Shown here: positions 39,036-52,151 of the stretch, piece by piece
How positions within the stretch are numbered: position 1 is the stretch's first letter
How the letters are laid out: every line of letters starts with the position of its first letter
Assembly (NCBI RefSeq): GCF_000090795.2
Contig: NW_003546273.1
Span: 293,014 to 357,013 of the forward strand
DNA from: Amphimedon queenslandica
Lineage: Eukaryota; Porifera; Demospongiae; Haplosclerida; Niphatidae
Reading direction: 5' to 3'
DNA length: 64,000 bases
The notes under the pieces: model-generated
Seen by the model: the letters and a program-made list of their open reading frames with translations, nothing else
The model's database searches: none
What the model was told of the DNA's origin: nothing
Program-made: the position numbers and the translations under genes

Positions 39036-42000
39036 ATGAAGTTGCTTAGTATCTTTGCTCTCTTTGTCTCTTTGATATATGCTGTTCAGGGCCAACCATG
39101 TAAGCAGTAAATGTATCTAGGGGAGCCATCCAGGGGGCAATTAATTTTTTGATCTAAACTTGCTAAATTTTACATTGGCACCATTTGCCATTGAGTTGAA
39201 ACAAAATTTTTTAGATCTAGTCGTGTTTTTTTGCAATTTTTATCTCATATTAATTTATCATAACATTTTTATAATCACTGATAGATCGTGGAACTGTTCG
39301 ACTTGTTAGAAGTGGAAGTTTCTCATCATCTTATACAGCTGGAATAGTTCAGATTTATTACGGTTCAAATTCTTCCAGCAACAGTTGGGGCAATATTTGT
39401 TTTGATAGTTCATTTGGTAGCACTGAAGCTAATGTCATTTGTAACCAGTTGGGGTATAATGGAGCATCAACCTATGGTAGTGCTGGTAGCACAACAAGGT
39501 AATGCAAGTGATCTTAAATTACAATACAGCAATAGATGTATGATGTGTAGCACTAGGTTTAGGGTTTAGGGTTTAGGTAAGTGTTAGGGTAGAAGTATGG
39601 ATAGCAGCTTTTGCAATCACAATGCCTGCACATGTACTCACATGGTACAAACAATGATTGACAGCTACTTCTTTCTCACTTATATTATGTAAATAATGAT
39701 GAAGCACTTTTGCAAAAGAGCACAACATTTTTAAACATTTTGATTGATTATCATTCATTTTGTAGCTATGGAACTGATACTGCAGCTACAGCCCTTAATG
39801 ATGTGAACTGTGCCAATAGTAACTATTTGACACTCCAGCAATGTAACCTTTCAACAGTTATCAAACCTTCTTGTATCAGTGACAACGAAGATCTTTATGT
39901 ATCATGCCGTAAGTATAATCATCAGGCAATAATAAAACTCAATCAAACTTCTCTTCACAGAAACTACTAGAATCTGGGACAGTCCAGATTTTTCTGGACA
40001 GATTCGTCTACAAGGAGGTACTTATTCAAGTTATGGTAGACTGGAAGTATATTGTAATGGAGAGTGGGGTACAGTATGTGCAGATAGCTTTGGTCCAACT
40101 GGTGCTAGAACTGCCTGCCGTCAGTTAGGATACAGTGATTACAGCACATATAATACAAATGTGTTAGTAAAGCTTATCAATAATCAATGCTGATAGCTTC
40201 TCATTTACTTGTGTTGATTATATTTCTTCTTCATATAGCCCTGGGTCTAGCTCTCAACATACTTGGTTCGAAAATCTCGCTTGTAACAGCAGTTCAAATT
40301 GTCTTGGTACTTGTGAATCTTGTCCTACTACACAAATAAGTTTCTGTGGCACTGGTAGTAGAGATGTGGCTTTAGGATGTGGTGTGTTATAAGTTATAAA
40401 ATAAAGCGTCAACTTTGATACTTTTTTTATACAGAATTTGATAGTTCATATGCTACATCCAACAATACACCAAGCACCTGTGAATATGCTGGCTCTCGAA
40501 GACCAGGCAAGCATCAATAAATATTATACATACTAATACTATGATTAATTTTTAGTTAGATGTATATGCATGAGATTTTAAGCAAATGCATGCCATTGAG
40601 CACATGTGTGCAAATGAAATCAGATTTTATATTAAAAGTATTTGGACAATATTTATTAAAATTTAATTTATAATTGTAGATCGTGGAACTGTTCGACTAT
40701 TTAGAAACGGAGTTTTCTCATCATCTTATTCAGCTGGAATAGTTGAGATTTATTATGCTGGAAGTTCTTACCGTAGCTATTGGGGTAACATTTGTGATGA
40801 TAGTTCATTTGGTTATAGTGAAGCTAATGTCATTTGTCATCAGTTGGGGTATAATGGAGTATCAACCTATGGTAGAGCTGGTAGCACAACAAGGTAATGT
40901 GACCTTAAATTATAAAACATTAATGCATGTGTGTGTGTACATACACTGGTCTATTGGAATTTAACAGTACTATGTAATAGTAGGTGTTAGGGCACAGTTT
41001 TTCTCCTTTCTCACCTATTGTCAATGACATAAATGCTATATTTATCATTATTTTTAATTGATTGCACCTCATTGTTGGGATTACAGCTATTTGAAGCCAC
41101 TTGTATTTATTAGTATAATAACCTGCAGTTTTACTAGTATAGAGTTAGTAAACTATTCTACTAGTATAAATGATATTGAAGAATCTGCTGTTATAATGAT
41201 TTACAACTCATGAGCATGTACACTGCACTGGCATCAATAATGGACATGTAGTACATGTTTCTGGAGGATTGTACTTGTGCATTATTCTGATCAAGAGTGC
41301 ATTTCAACATTTCTTGCCTATAACTATTTTTGTAAACAATAACTCTGTAAATATTTTATTAATTTTAGCTATGGGACTGATACTGCAGCTACAGCCCTTA
41401 ATGATGTGAGCTGTTCCAATAGTAACTATTTGACACTCCAGCAATGCAGCCTTTCAACAGTTATTAAATCCTCTTGTACCAGCGACAGTGAAGATGTTTA
41501 TGTATCATGCTGTAAGTATAATCAATACCATGCAAGCAATAACAATATTCAATCCAAATCCTATATACAGATACTACTAGAATCTGGAATAATCCTTATG
41601 CTGGACAGATTCGTTTACAAGGAGGTAATTATTCAAGTTATGGTAGACTGGAAGTATATTGTAATGGACAGTGGGGTACAGTTTGTGATGATGACTTTTA
41701 TGATATTGATGCTCAAGTTGCCTGCCAACAGTTAGGATACAGTGATTACAGCACATATGCCCCTGAAAGATTACTGTTAGTAAAATTCATGCATGTATAT
41801 AGTTTCATATTATCACTTGTGTCATGTACTTCTTCTTCATAGTGTTGGACCTAGCTCTCAACCTATTTGGTTTGAAAGAGTTTATTGTGTCAGCCTGGAT
41901 GTAATAAATTGCCTTGCTTCATGCCACGTGTGCCCCTCTTCAACATCTAGTTCTAGTTGTGAACACAGTGAAGATGTGGTTTTAGGATGTCGTAAGTTAT

Positions 42001-42321
42001 ATAGTGTTACAAATGTTTAAAGTTGTTTGGTAACACAATAAAGAGTTTATAGCTTGATATTTTCCTTAATTTTACAGAATTTAGCAATGCCTATACTGCA
42101 TCCAGTAATACAGTGAGTTCCTGTCAAAATGCTAACGATAGAGGTACATCAATGACTTATGGCTATCATTATAATAATCTTAATTTATAGTTAACATTGG
42201 AGCTATCATTGGAGGTGTTATTGCAGGAATTTTTGTATGCTGTGTCCTCATAATAACAGTACCAATATGCATATCTTGCTGTTTGGGTGTTGGAATTAGT
42301 GCTGGTACTCGCGGCAACTGA
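39036..42321 (+). CDS. four-SRCR membrane receptor (SRCR gene 10)
   Basis: Exons 39036-39099, 39285-39498, 39766-39908, 39961-40162, 40239-40381, 40435-40506, 40680-40893, 41369-41511, 41571-41775, 41843-41991, 42078-42143, 42191-42321; 581 residues. Signal peptide [20 protein letters not shown] with one extra codon (Pro) before the donor. Two SRCR pairs, the second beginning DRGTVRLFRNGVF. The fourth SRCR is diverged (VCDDDFYDIDAQVACQQ). [22 protein letters not shown]; the tail is only ~15 residues, ending SAGTRGN. Intron 6 has a GC donor (GCAAGC), the same position as in SRCR gene 6, which argues that the pair duplication is ancestral to both genes. Confidence 0.86.
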
Positions 42322-42532
42322 GTAAAACAAGAAACACTGTAAATGCATAACAGAGTTGTGCCAGCTGCTTCAAAGTACTTTTATTAACAATTAGTGTGTT
42401 TAGTTATTGTGTTGATTTTGTGGTAGTTTTTTGTAGCAGAAAAATTTTTATATGCTTTTTAGCCTAGTGACGTTAAAGAGGCATATAATGTGTCAAGTAC
42501 CATCTATGTAAGGTATATACACAGTGTACAAT

Positions 42533-42556
42533 AGCTCATGACCACACCCAAAATTC
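42533..42556 (+). promoter_or_regulatory. conserved CACACCC promoter element, SRCR gene 11
   Basis: GCTCATGACCACACCCAAA, 34 bp before the ATG at 42590 once the short GC-rich linker is counted. This is the same element as before SRCR genes 6, 9 and 10, with no insertion. Confidence 0.55.
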
Positions 42557-42589
42557 TAGCCCCACCTTGTTGCTTGGGTGTAGCTGATA

Positions 42590-45500
42590 ATGAAGTATTT
42601 TAGTATCTTTGCTCTCTTTTTGGCTTTATTCTCTTCTGCTCAGGGGCAATGTAAGTATAAATGTATCTAAGAGAACCGTGCAGGTGTAATACAGCCCTAT
42701 TGTATTGAAAAGTTGAGCGTTTCTTTGTTAAGTAGTGCCATGGGAGCCTGAGCGTATCCAGTCAACCGTGCAATACTGATCTCCCCCGTAATAGTCTATT
42801 TATCTTAATGTCTAACATTGTAGACCGTGGAACTGTTCGACTTTTTAGAAGTGGATCTTTCTCATCATCTTTTACAGCTGGAATAGTTCAGATTTATTAC
42901 GGTTCAGTTGGCACCAACGGTTGGGGCAACATTTGTGATGATGATTCATTTGCTATCAATGAAGCTAATGTCATTTGTAACCAGTTAGGGTATAATGGAG
43001 TATCAACCTATGGTAGAGCTGGGGACACATCATTACTCTTAAAGTACAATACAACAATACCTGTATTTATTATGTGTGCATATGCACTGGATAATTAGTA
43101 AGTGTTAGTGTAGGAGTATAGTTAGCAGCTTTGTAGCCACATTCTTTAATAATTAAAAAGGAACAATGATCAAGCAGTAGCTATTGTATATACACCACAT
43201 GTATATTTGTATAAAGAATTAATGATCATGACATGATAAATTAATAATCATTCATTTTATAGCTATGGAACTGATACTACTTCTACAACTGTTGATGATG
43301 TTGACTGTGCCAGTAGTAGCTATTTGACACTGGAGCAATGCACCCTTTCAATTATTATTAAATCCTCTTGTATCAGTAACAGTGAAGATGCATATGTATC
43401 ATGCTGTAAGTATAATCAATACCATGCAAGCAATAACAATATTCAATCCAAATTCCCTTTACAGATACTACTAGAATCTGGAATAATCCTTATCCTGGAC
43501 AGATTCGTCTACAAGGAGGTACTTATTCAAGTTATGGTAGACTGGAAGTATATTGTAATGGACAGTGGGGTACAGTATGTGATGATAGCTTTGGCTCAGC
43601 TGATGCTAGGGCTGCCTGCCGTCAGTTAGGATACAGTGATTACAGCACATATACTGGAAATCTGTTAGTAAAGCTTATTGAGTTGATCTGTATATTTCTT
43701 CTTTACATAGTGCTGGGTCTAGCTCTCAACCTATTTGGTTGGACAATGTCATTTGTAGTAGCAGTTCATACAGTTGTCTTGCTACTTGTGAATCTTGTCC
43801 TGCTACACAATATCATAACTGTGGACACAGTCAAGATGTGGCTTTAGGATGTGGTAGGTTATAAGTTACAAAACAAAGTGTTAACTTTGATATTTTTCTT
43901 ACACAGAATTTGATAGTACTTATACTACATCCAGTAATTCACTGAGTACCTGTCAATATGCAGACCCTTCATCATCAGGTCCTTAAGCATTAATAATTAT
44001 TATTCTAAATTCTAATTTACACAAAGTGCACTTTAAATCCCATCCCACTTAGTTTGTAGCTGGCCATGATGGCAGCTATTGTGAAAGGGTATTTAACCAA
44101 AAGATTTTATTATGTATAATCAAAAATGACTAGGAGCGAATTCTTAGTTTTTAATAAATATTTTTCTGATACATATAGATGTACATGTACTTATGTTGCT
44201 TTCAAAGGTTTAGCAGATTCCAATCAGATTGGATTTTTATTATGTTAAAGTTGTTTAAAAATTGGGCCAAAGTCTCTGTAATTGCTATTACATTCATGTA
44301 TTTGTATTTTGTAGGTTTTGGTGTTCCTCTGTCTGGAGCTCTTATACTGGCAAGAAATGGAGTCTATTCATCTTCATTTACTTCCGGTCGTGTGGTTGTA
44401 TACGGTATTGGTTCTTCTACCTCATCTTCCCTCTTTTGGGGTAACGTGTGTCGACGTACTTCCTTCAGTTTGAATGCAGCTCATGTGATCTGTCACCAGC
44501 TGACCTTTAGTGGGGCCTCCACTTGGTCTTATTCTGGTATAGACTCGTAAGTACTATATCTCAATTTACATGTATTACTGATACTGTAGGTATCTTTATT
44601 TTTAAATAATATAATAATAATAATATTATATTATTAGTAATTATTATTATTATTATTATCTCTTCTTTCTATTTCACTTTGTATTGTAATAGTAATCTCT
44701 TTGGAGTTGATACTAATCGTACTCTACTTGATGATGTTAGCTGCTCTAATTCAAGATACCTGACGCTCTTTCAGTGCACAGTTAGTACATTTATCAGTTC
44801 ACTGTGTACGGATGCTGATGATATATCAGTAACTTGCTGTAAGTTATAGCAAATTGTAGGAGATGCATGTAGTACTTGTACATGTACACTATATAATTTT
44901 GCAATATAATGTACATTGCAAGTAAAAATTTTAATGAAGCAGGCACTGCTTGAGTACTATAGCCAGCATAATTCTTATTAATGTATATATAACTATTATT
45001 AATTATTCATAGATACAACTCGTATATGGAGCAGTCCTTATACTGGTCAGCTCCGTCTGACCGGTGGTAATTACACTAACGAGGGGCTCATTGAAGTTTA
45101 TTGTAACGGGGCCTGGGGGACTGTCTGTGATAATACCTTCTCGGCTACAGCAGCAAGGATCGTGTGCCGACAGTTAGGATATAACAGTTATTACAGATAT
45201 AACACACTACCAATGTAAGTATATACATGTGTATTAAGTTTGTAAATTAAAGCAGAAGTGAAAAGTTCATTGCTTTATGTACTAATGCTATTAGTTATTA
45301 TTATCACTATTATTATTATTTTATTTCCAGTGTTGGTGATACACCTCAGTCAATATGGTATAACAGTCTTAGTTGTTCTTCAACCTATTCTTGTCTTTCC
45401 TCGTGCCAGTCCTGCCCCAGTAGTTCCAGTACTACTTGTGTTCATGCTGAAGATGTCACTATAGTCTGCTGTGAGTAAAGTGCTTAATATATTTTTGTTA

Positions 45501-45706
45501 CTATCACTTCTAGTACACTATATAACTGTAGTTTATATACCCATTTATTGCTAATTTTGATTGGGTGCACAATTTAAATTTGAGGAAAACACTGCTACAT
45601 TTTTTGTAATTTTTTTAGATTCTTCGTCTACAAGCAGTTCAACTACAGTCACTACCAGCACATGCCAAAGTAAACTATACTATCATCATCATCATCATCA
45701 TCATCA

Positions 45707-45738
<32 letters not shown>

Positions 45739-46485
45739 TATTCTTATTGTACAGCAACTTCCAGTAGTGACTCAGATGGACTCAGTGGTGGTGCTATTGC
45801 TGGTATTGTCATTGGAGTTATTGTGTTCATTGGACTTGTGATGTTCTTCTCTGGAAGTGCCCAGAAAAAAAAGAAAGAAAGACGTACAATACTTTAATAT
45901 CACTATAAGCCTTAATAATCATGTATGGTACATTGTAGTGATTCTACATATGTAAAATGACACTTATTGTAGCAGTTATATATTTTATTTATTTATTATT
46001 ATTTTTATTTTTTAGAGCGGGCAGCATTGGCAGCAGCAGCTGCTCAAGCGACTGTAGAACTAACGAATGCTCAAGTAGTCCCCACCCCCAATCCACTCAC
46101 ACATCAACCAGCTCCAGAGCCTCCACCCACTACCAATCAAGAGCCTCCTCCTTCTTACGCAGGAGCAGCTGCTGTCACTCAAGAAGTAAAGGAGTATAAT
46201 GATGAGAAGAGTCCTTACCCACCTCCCGGGCCTAACCCAGAACCCTCTGCCCCCTCCTTTGCTCCTCCCCCTCCGTTTGCCCCATACCCCCCAACCAATA
46301 CGGGTTACCCCCCTGATCCTGCTTATCCTCCCACTGGTGGATATTATCCTCCTAATCCATACCCCACACCATATCCTACTGTGTCTGGGTATCCACCTGC
46401 TACTTACCCAGCTGCTCCTCCTCCTGATACAAGACCAGATCCACCTCCTTATAATGAAGCTCCCTATCCTCCAGCCCCATATTAA
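42590..46485 (+). CDS. chimeric four-SRCR receptor with Pro-rich PPxY tail (SRCR gene 11)
   Basis: Proposed exons 42590-42650, 42824-43097, 43263-43405, 43465-43663, 43711-43853, 43907-43978, 44315-44546, 44693-44838, 45013-45214, 45331-45470, 45619-45669, 45755-45883, 46016-46485; 753 residues in frame. The 5' half is a normal MKYFSIF-type signal plus SRCR pair and stalk. The 3' half (from FGVPLSGALIL) is the second subfamily, near-identical to SRCR gene 12 but with no signal exon of its own. It has TM AGIVIGVIVFIGLVMFFSG and a ~155-residue tail with EPPPSYAG, YPPPGPNPEP and DPPPYNEAPYPPAPY. Phases agree at the joint. The joining donor (CAG|GTCCTT) is weak, and exon 2 needs an alternative donor at 43098. 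Two separate broken genes is the alternative reading. Confidence 0.65.
44100..44290. repeat. solitary satellite-family fragment at the chimera joint
   Basis: AAAAATGACTAGGAGCGAAT, CTGATACATATAGATGTAC and ATTGGGCCAAAGTCTCTGTA match the reverse complement of the 20825-21500 unit. It occupies the intron between the two halves of SRCR gene 11 and may mark the recombination breakpoint. Confidence 0.65.
45680..45740. repeat. CAT/ATT microsatellite
   Basis: CATCATCAT run turning into ATTATTATT within a short intron. The equivalent intron of SRCR gene 12 has a shorter version (49335-49380). Confidence 0.9.
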
Positions 46486-46509
46486 TATTAATAAAGAATT
46501 TTTATGACA

Positions 46510-46735
46510 TTCTTTTATTATTTATTTGTTGTGATGTACAAGTGCCGGTTGCATGTATATAATTAATCTATGATAGCCTGTAAAGTTGTTTTTGTTCATA
46601 TAAGTTTTTAAAGCACAATTTTGTATAATTTTTTGCAGTCTAAATATCCAAGATCCTTCACGTTTTGGTAAATTTCTCTACTACAACAGCAAAAGAACAT
46701 CATTGGATTAAAGAATGAAAATCTATGGACCCCGC
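46510..46735. repeat. duplicated downstream block (copy 1)
   Basis: Non-coding block after the stop of SRCR gene 11 (e.g. GTCTAAATATCCAAGATC, ACAACAGCAAAAGAACATCA) repeated after SRCR gene 12 at about 50165-50330. It shows that the duplication unit of the second subfamily extended past the 3' end. Confidence 0.75.
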
Positions 46736-46786
46736 CTCAAATTCCAGCTCCACCCTGTATTTAGGGAAATTAGAGCGCAACTCAGC

Positions 46787-49700
46787 ATGTCGTGTGTTTG
46801 GAGTGCTGTTATTTCTTTGTCCTTGTTGGTTCTGTCCTCGGCCCAATCAAGTGAGTAGAGTCTTATTAGCATAAATCAAACAACAGACTATAATAAGCTC
46901 GAGTAAGCTTTAGATAGCAAGCGACCACTCAATGTGTAGATCCACCCACGCCACTGTTTACACGTTACAAGGGCAGCTCAACAGCATCTTTGAATGCCTG
47001 TGGGCTGTGATGTATTATGTTCATAAGACCAATCCCAGTTTGGTCTTATGTGTTGCATTGAATGTAAGTGACATCACTGGTGAAGTTGTGTATACTGTAA
47101 ACCTAATCCTTGAGCCTCGGTCATTGTCATGAAAACTGACTAGAGTGTAGCCAGTTTGCTTGAAAATGCTTGCAAAATCTCTTTATTCATTTTGTAGTGT
47201 TTTTTTTTATCGTGACAAAATGAATTATATTTTGAGGCATGATAGTTTTTGTACAATGACAATGACAATGCAGTAAAGGATACTCCTCCTCTTACTGTTA
47301 TTTGATACACACACACATCACACTTGGAAAGTTGGAATGGAATTCACTATGATTATTCATTGTACTATGCATTAGATATACATGTATATGTATATGCACA
47401 CATGGCACTGTACCTAGTCTCACTAGCCAGATCATTCCCCAGCCTATCGTCATTCACAATGATTGTAAGCTGGGGAATAGTTTGGCTAGTGAGACTACTC
47501 TGTATCATTGGCTGGTTGTAATGCTATTAGCTATTGTTGTGTAAATAAGGAAATCATCAAAGGTATAAAGTCTTAAAAGATAGCCATATCTATTTGCATA
47601 GGCCTACTATACAAAAGAAGTTTTTGGTTATGCCTATTATTTCTTTTAAAAATAAGAACGACATTATGTACTTTACATTTTAAAAATGTTGCTACGTGTA
47701 TATAAGCTACTTCAACAATTTTGCCCTAAAGAAATTTTCTGGCAACTATTTATACTTTAAATTAAAAAACTGCTGCTATATATATGTACATGTATTTGTA
47801 TTTTGTAGGTTTTGGTGTCCCTCTGTCTGGAACTCTTATACTGACAAGAAGTGGAGTCTATTCATCTTCATTTACTTCCGGTCGTGTGGTTGTATATGGT
47901 ATTGGTTCTTCTACCTCATCTTCCCTCTTTTGGGGTAACGTGTGTCGACGTACTTCTTTCAATTTAAATGCGGCTCATGTGATCTGTCACCAGCTGACCT
48001 TTAGTGGCGCCTCCACTTGGTCTTATTCTGGTATAGACTCGTAAGTATTGTATATTTGCAAGATATTTTTGTGAGTATATGCTCAAACTAAATTTTTGCT
48101 TGGAATCATTTTTCTACTTGTACTTGTATCAGAAAAAGTATGCTTGTAAAGCAAATAATTCTACCCAGAAATTTCACCCACATATAAAAATTTAGCTGTT
48201 ATTGATTTGCTTCCCTTTATTAAAATTGCATATTACTACTACTGTCTAATAATATATACAGTAATCCTATTTCTACATGTACATGTACATCATTATTATC
48301 TCTGTTTCTATTTCACTTTTGTATTGTAATAGTAATCTCTTTGGAGTTGACACTAATCGTACTCTACTTGATGATGTTAGCTGCTCTAATTCAGGATACC
48401 TGATGCTCTTTCAGTGTACAGTTAGCACTTCCATCAGTTTATTTTGTACTGATGCTGATGATATATCAGTAACATGCTGTAAGTTATAGCAAATTGTAGG
48501 AGACATACGCATAGTGTTTAGGGTTTCCACTGTACTTATACATGTCTATTAGTTTTGCCATACATCACTCAAGCAGGCAATGCTTGAGTACTATAGCCAG
48601 CATAATTCTTATTAATGTGTATATATAACTATTATTAATTATTTTATAGATACAACTCGTATATGGAGCAGTCCTTATACTGGTCAGCTCCGTCTGACCA
48701 GTGGTAATTACACTAACGAGGGACTCATTGAAGTTTATTGTAACGGGGCCTGGGGGACTGTCTGTGATAATACCTTCTCGGCTACAGCAGCAAGGATCGT
48801 GTGCCGACAGTTAGGATATAACAGTTATTACAGATATAACACACTACCAATGTAAGTATATACATGTGTATTAAGTTTGTAAATTAAAGCAAAAGTGAAA
48901 AAGTTCATTGCTTTATGTACTAATGCTATTAGTTATTACAAGAGTAGATAATTAGTTAGGGTTTATCACTATTATTATTATTTTAAAGTGTTGGTGATAC
49001 TCCTCAGTCCATATGGTACAACAGTCTCAGTTGTTCTTCAAGTGATACTTGTCTCTCCTCTTGTCAGTCTTGCCCCAGCAGTTCCAGTACTACTTGTGTT
49101 CATGCTGAAGATGTCACTATAGTCTGCTGTGAGTAAAGTGTTTTATTCTTGTTACTTAGGGATATCACTTTTAGTACACTATAGTATACATGTATATACC
49201 CATTTATTGCTTATTTTGATTGGGTGCACAATTTAAATTTGAGGAAAACACTGCTATATTTTTTGTAATTTTTTTTAGATTCTTTGTCTACAAGCAGTTC
49301 AACTACAGTCACTACCAGCACATGCCAAAGTAAAACTATCATCATCATCATCATCATCATCATTATTATTATTATTATTTATTCTTACTGTACAGCAACT
49401 TCCAGTAGTGACTCAGGAGGTCTCAGTGGTGGTGCTATTGCTGGTATTGTCATTGGAGTTATTGTGTTTATTGGACTTGTGATGTTCTTCTCTGGAAGTG
49501 CCCAGAAAAAAAAGAAAGAAAGACGTACAATACTTTATAATTACTATAAGCCTTAATAATTATGTATGGTACATTGTAGTGATTCTACATATGTAAAATG
49601 GCACTTATTGTAGATATAATTTAATTATTTATTATTTTTATTTTTATTTTTAGAGCGGGCAGCATTGGCAGCAGCAGCTGCTCAAGCGACTGTAGAACTA

Positions 49701-50114
49701 ACAAATGCTCAAGTAGTCCCCGCCCCCAATCTACCCACACATCAAACAGCTCCAGAGCCTCTGCCCACTACCAATCAAGAGCCTCCTCCTTCATACGCAG
49801 GAGCAGCTGCTGTCACTCAAGAAGTAAAGGAGTATAATGATGAGAAGAGTCCTTACCCTCCTCCCGGGCCTATCCCAGAACCCTCTGCCCCCTCCTTTGC
49901 TCCTCCTCCTCCGTTTGCCCCATACCCTCCAACCAATACGGGTTACCCCCCTGATCCTGCTTATCCTCCCACTGGCGGTTATTATCCTCCTAATCCATAC
50001 CCCACTCCATATCCTACTGTGTCTGGGTATCCACCTGCTACTTACCCAGCTGCTCCTCCTCCTGATACAAGACCAGATCCACCTCCTTATACTGAAGCTT
50101 CAGCACCTTATTAA
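46787..50114 (+). CDS. two-SRCR receptor, second subfamily, with Pro-rich PPxY tail (SRCR gene 12)
   Basis: Exons 46787-46850, 47809-48040, 48333-48478, 48650-48851, 48989-49128, 49279-49329, 49396-49524, 49654-50114; 474 residues. Its own signal peptide (MSCVWSAVISLSLLVLSSAQ) lies ~960 bp before exon 2 and differs from the MKLL/MKYL type. SRCR-1 starts FGVPLSGTLILTRSGVYSSS; SRCR-2 has GQLRLTSGNYTNEGLIEVYC and GAWGTVCDNTFSATAARIVC. Then a Ser/Thr stalk, TM ~289-312, a basic stop-transfer (QKKKKER), an Ala-rich stretch, and a ~150-residue Pro/Tyr tail with EPPPSYAG and DPPPYTEA PPxY motifs. The 3' part was duplicated to form the second half of SRCR gene 11. Confidence 0.88.
47416..47496. repeat. 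81-bp inverted repeat in intron 1 of SRCR gene 12
   Basis: Arms AGTCTCACTAGCCA and TGGCTAGTGAGACT, with inner ATTCCCCAGC / GCTGGGGAAT pairing. A compact foldback sequence of MITE type. Confidence 0.8.
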
Positions 50115-50453
50115 TGAAAGACTTTTTATGACGCATTAAAAAAAAATATTTATCTATTATATGTATTAATCTACGATAGCTTGTAGAGTTTTTTTTGTTC
50201 ATTTTAGTTTTTTACGCATAATTTCATCTGATTTTTTTGCAGTCTAAATATCACAGATCTTTTAGCTTTTGGTAAATTTCTTCACTACAACAGCAAAAGA
50301 ACATCAGTGGATCAAAGAATGAAATTAACATGAAAACAACAAGTTTCTGAGTGCAAGTGCATTAAATTAAGATTAAAAAGCAGCATATTTATGAACATCA
50401 ATTATAGTCTTTTAATTTGAGTCTTCTTTCATTGACCAGCCTACAAAAAGAGA
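50115..50453. other. intergenic, duplicated downstream block (copy 2)
   Basis: Between the convergent ends of SRCR gene 12 and the partial HTATIP2-like copy. Contains the second copy of the downstream block described at 46510-46735; nothing else recognised. Confidence 0.65.
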
Positions 50454-52044
50454 TCACACTATAAACAGTGTATCATTAAGATACAATATTACTTGAGCAG
50501 TCCTGTATATATCTGAATTAGTCATTATCACAACATTATCAGTTGCTGTGGCTCCAGTAGAGCTTCCCTTATACTGGTAAGCATCTATAGCCATTGCTTG
50601 AGCAAGAGTTTCCACTGGCAATGCTTTAAAGAATATACCTGTATACAGTAGAACAAGGATACAATAGAAATCATGGTTCTGAAACCATTATTACTAAAAT
50701 CATACTACAACATAAAGAATATACAAATCAAGTTTTAGAAGTACATGTAAGTATATAAAATCATGACCCAATACTAAATGACAGATATAATAGTTACATA
50801 AATGTGTTATCATACCAGCAATTTTCTCAGCCAGTCTCCTATCTTCTCCTCTGCCAATTAAGACCGGTCTCAATATTGTTGTATAAGAAAAGTTTAATTG
50901 GCGAACTGCCTCTTCAACCTACAACAAATCAAAAATGTGACACCATTAAGAGTGTGCTATAGCCACAAACACTATGCATATACAGTTATATGCTATAACT
51001 GTATAATCCTTGAGGTTGACAGTACCTAATGTTGCTGTATCAATAGAGTTGGCAAAATTCTAATTTGGTCACTTTTTGTGCACACATTATACATGTATGT
51101 GTAAATGCATTCAAACCTAACTATCTCCTGGTGGTTATGCTTACGTATGAACTAATGTGTGCATTGCTACTAATACTGAAGTGAATGGCTTACTTGTCCT
51201 TTAGTTTTAGTGTACAGGAAGAAACTGTTTGGGTTTGATCCATAGGAGGTCAATAAACTGAAGTGAGGTACACCAGCTGCTTTAGCTTGCTCTGCAAATC
51301 TTACGACAAGATCACGATCAATTCTCACAAATGCTTCCTAAATTATACAAAAATTAAACAATAGCACAAAAGGAAATTGTGACACCTAATATATACATGT
51401 ACATGTACATGTAAAATAAAATTTTAAGACAATATGTTAGAACGGATGCTAAATGTTCATATAATTATAAGTACTGGTATCTTCTCTACCAATCGTAGCA
51501 CATTATTATTATAAACTATAACTTAACATCAAGCAATGCAATGCAGTGTTTAGTGACTCACTGCAGATCCAGCAGCTCTTCTTGTTGTTCCAAGACAGCA
51601 AAAGAAAACATCAGCTCCTTCACACTTTGACTTTATCTCTTCCTCAGGAACAGTAAACATGTCTACCCATACAATGTATGATAGTTAGCAATTGTAAGTA
51701 TGTTTATGAACATGCACTATAGTGTATCAATTACATGTACTATGTAGCTTTACAATTACTATGTATTTCAATAAGTACATGATAGTAATTGTCATTGGTA
51801 TGGCAATTTAGGTGCATGTCAATGTACAAATAAAAGTCTAAAAGTAATATGGGGTCAGGGGAGAAATTAGGATGAAGAGGGCAATCCAAGGGGGGCCCCA
51901 CTGAGTATGGATATGATTTCAATTAGTCTTACCCCCAACAACGTGTTCAACAAGTCTTCCTGAGCTCTTCTCCTCCTCCAAATTAACGTCAGGTATATTA
52001 TCAATAGCACGGCGATTGAATAGTATAACTTTACTCCATTCTTC
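50454..52044 (-). pseudogene. HTATIP2-like copy lacking exon 1 (partial, abuts gap)
   Basis: Exons 50454-50638, 50816-50918, 51194-51337, 51562-51662, 51933-52044 match exons 6-2 of the complete gene at 52152-54226, with intact frames and splice sites (e.g. FFCCLGTTRRAAGSA, LLTSYGSNPNSFFLYTKTKG). Exon 1, which holds the nucleotide-binding glycine loop, is missing. The sequence runs into a 10-N gap exactly where it should lie. Introns are also very similar. Either a truncated tandem duplicate or a second haplotype wrongly placed beside the first. Confidence 0.8.
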
Positions 52045-52100
52045 CTGATAATTAGAAAATAACTAATAATTAATAACAAGTAAATTAAAAATACCTTTTT

Positions 52101-52110
52101 NNNNNNNNNN
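52101..52110. other. assembly gap (10 N)
   Basis: Ten Ns at the junction of two near-identical ~1.7-kb segments (50420-52100 and 52111-53790). A token gap of unknown true size. Confidence 0.99.
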
Positions 52111-52151
52111 TAATTTGAGTCTTCTTTCACTGACCAGCCTACAAGAAGAGA

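Noticed and set aside
44179-44550. Possible independent start (MYMYLCCFQRFSRF) for the second half of SRCR gene 11
   Set aside because: The upstream part is a satellite-family fragment, contains no clear signal peptide, and skips the acceptor at 44314 used by the paralogue.
46932-47132. Small frame in intron 1 of SRCR gene 12
   Set aside because: No homology, not in phase with flanking exons, and no splice sites that would include it.
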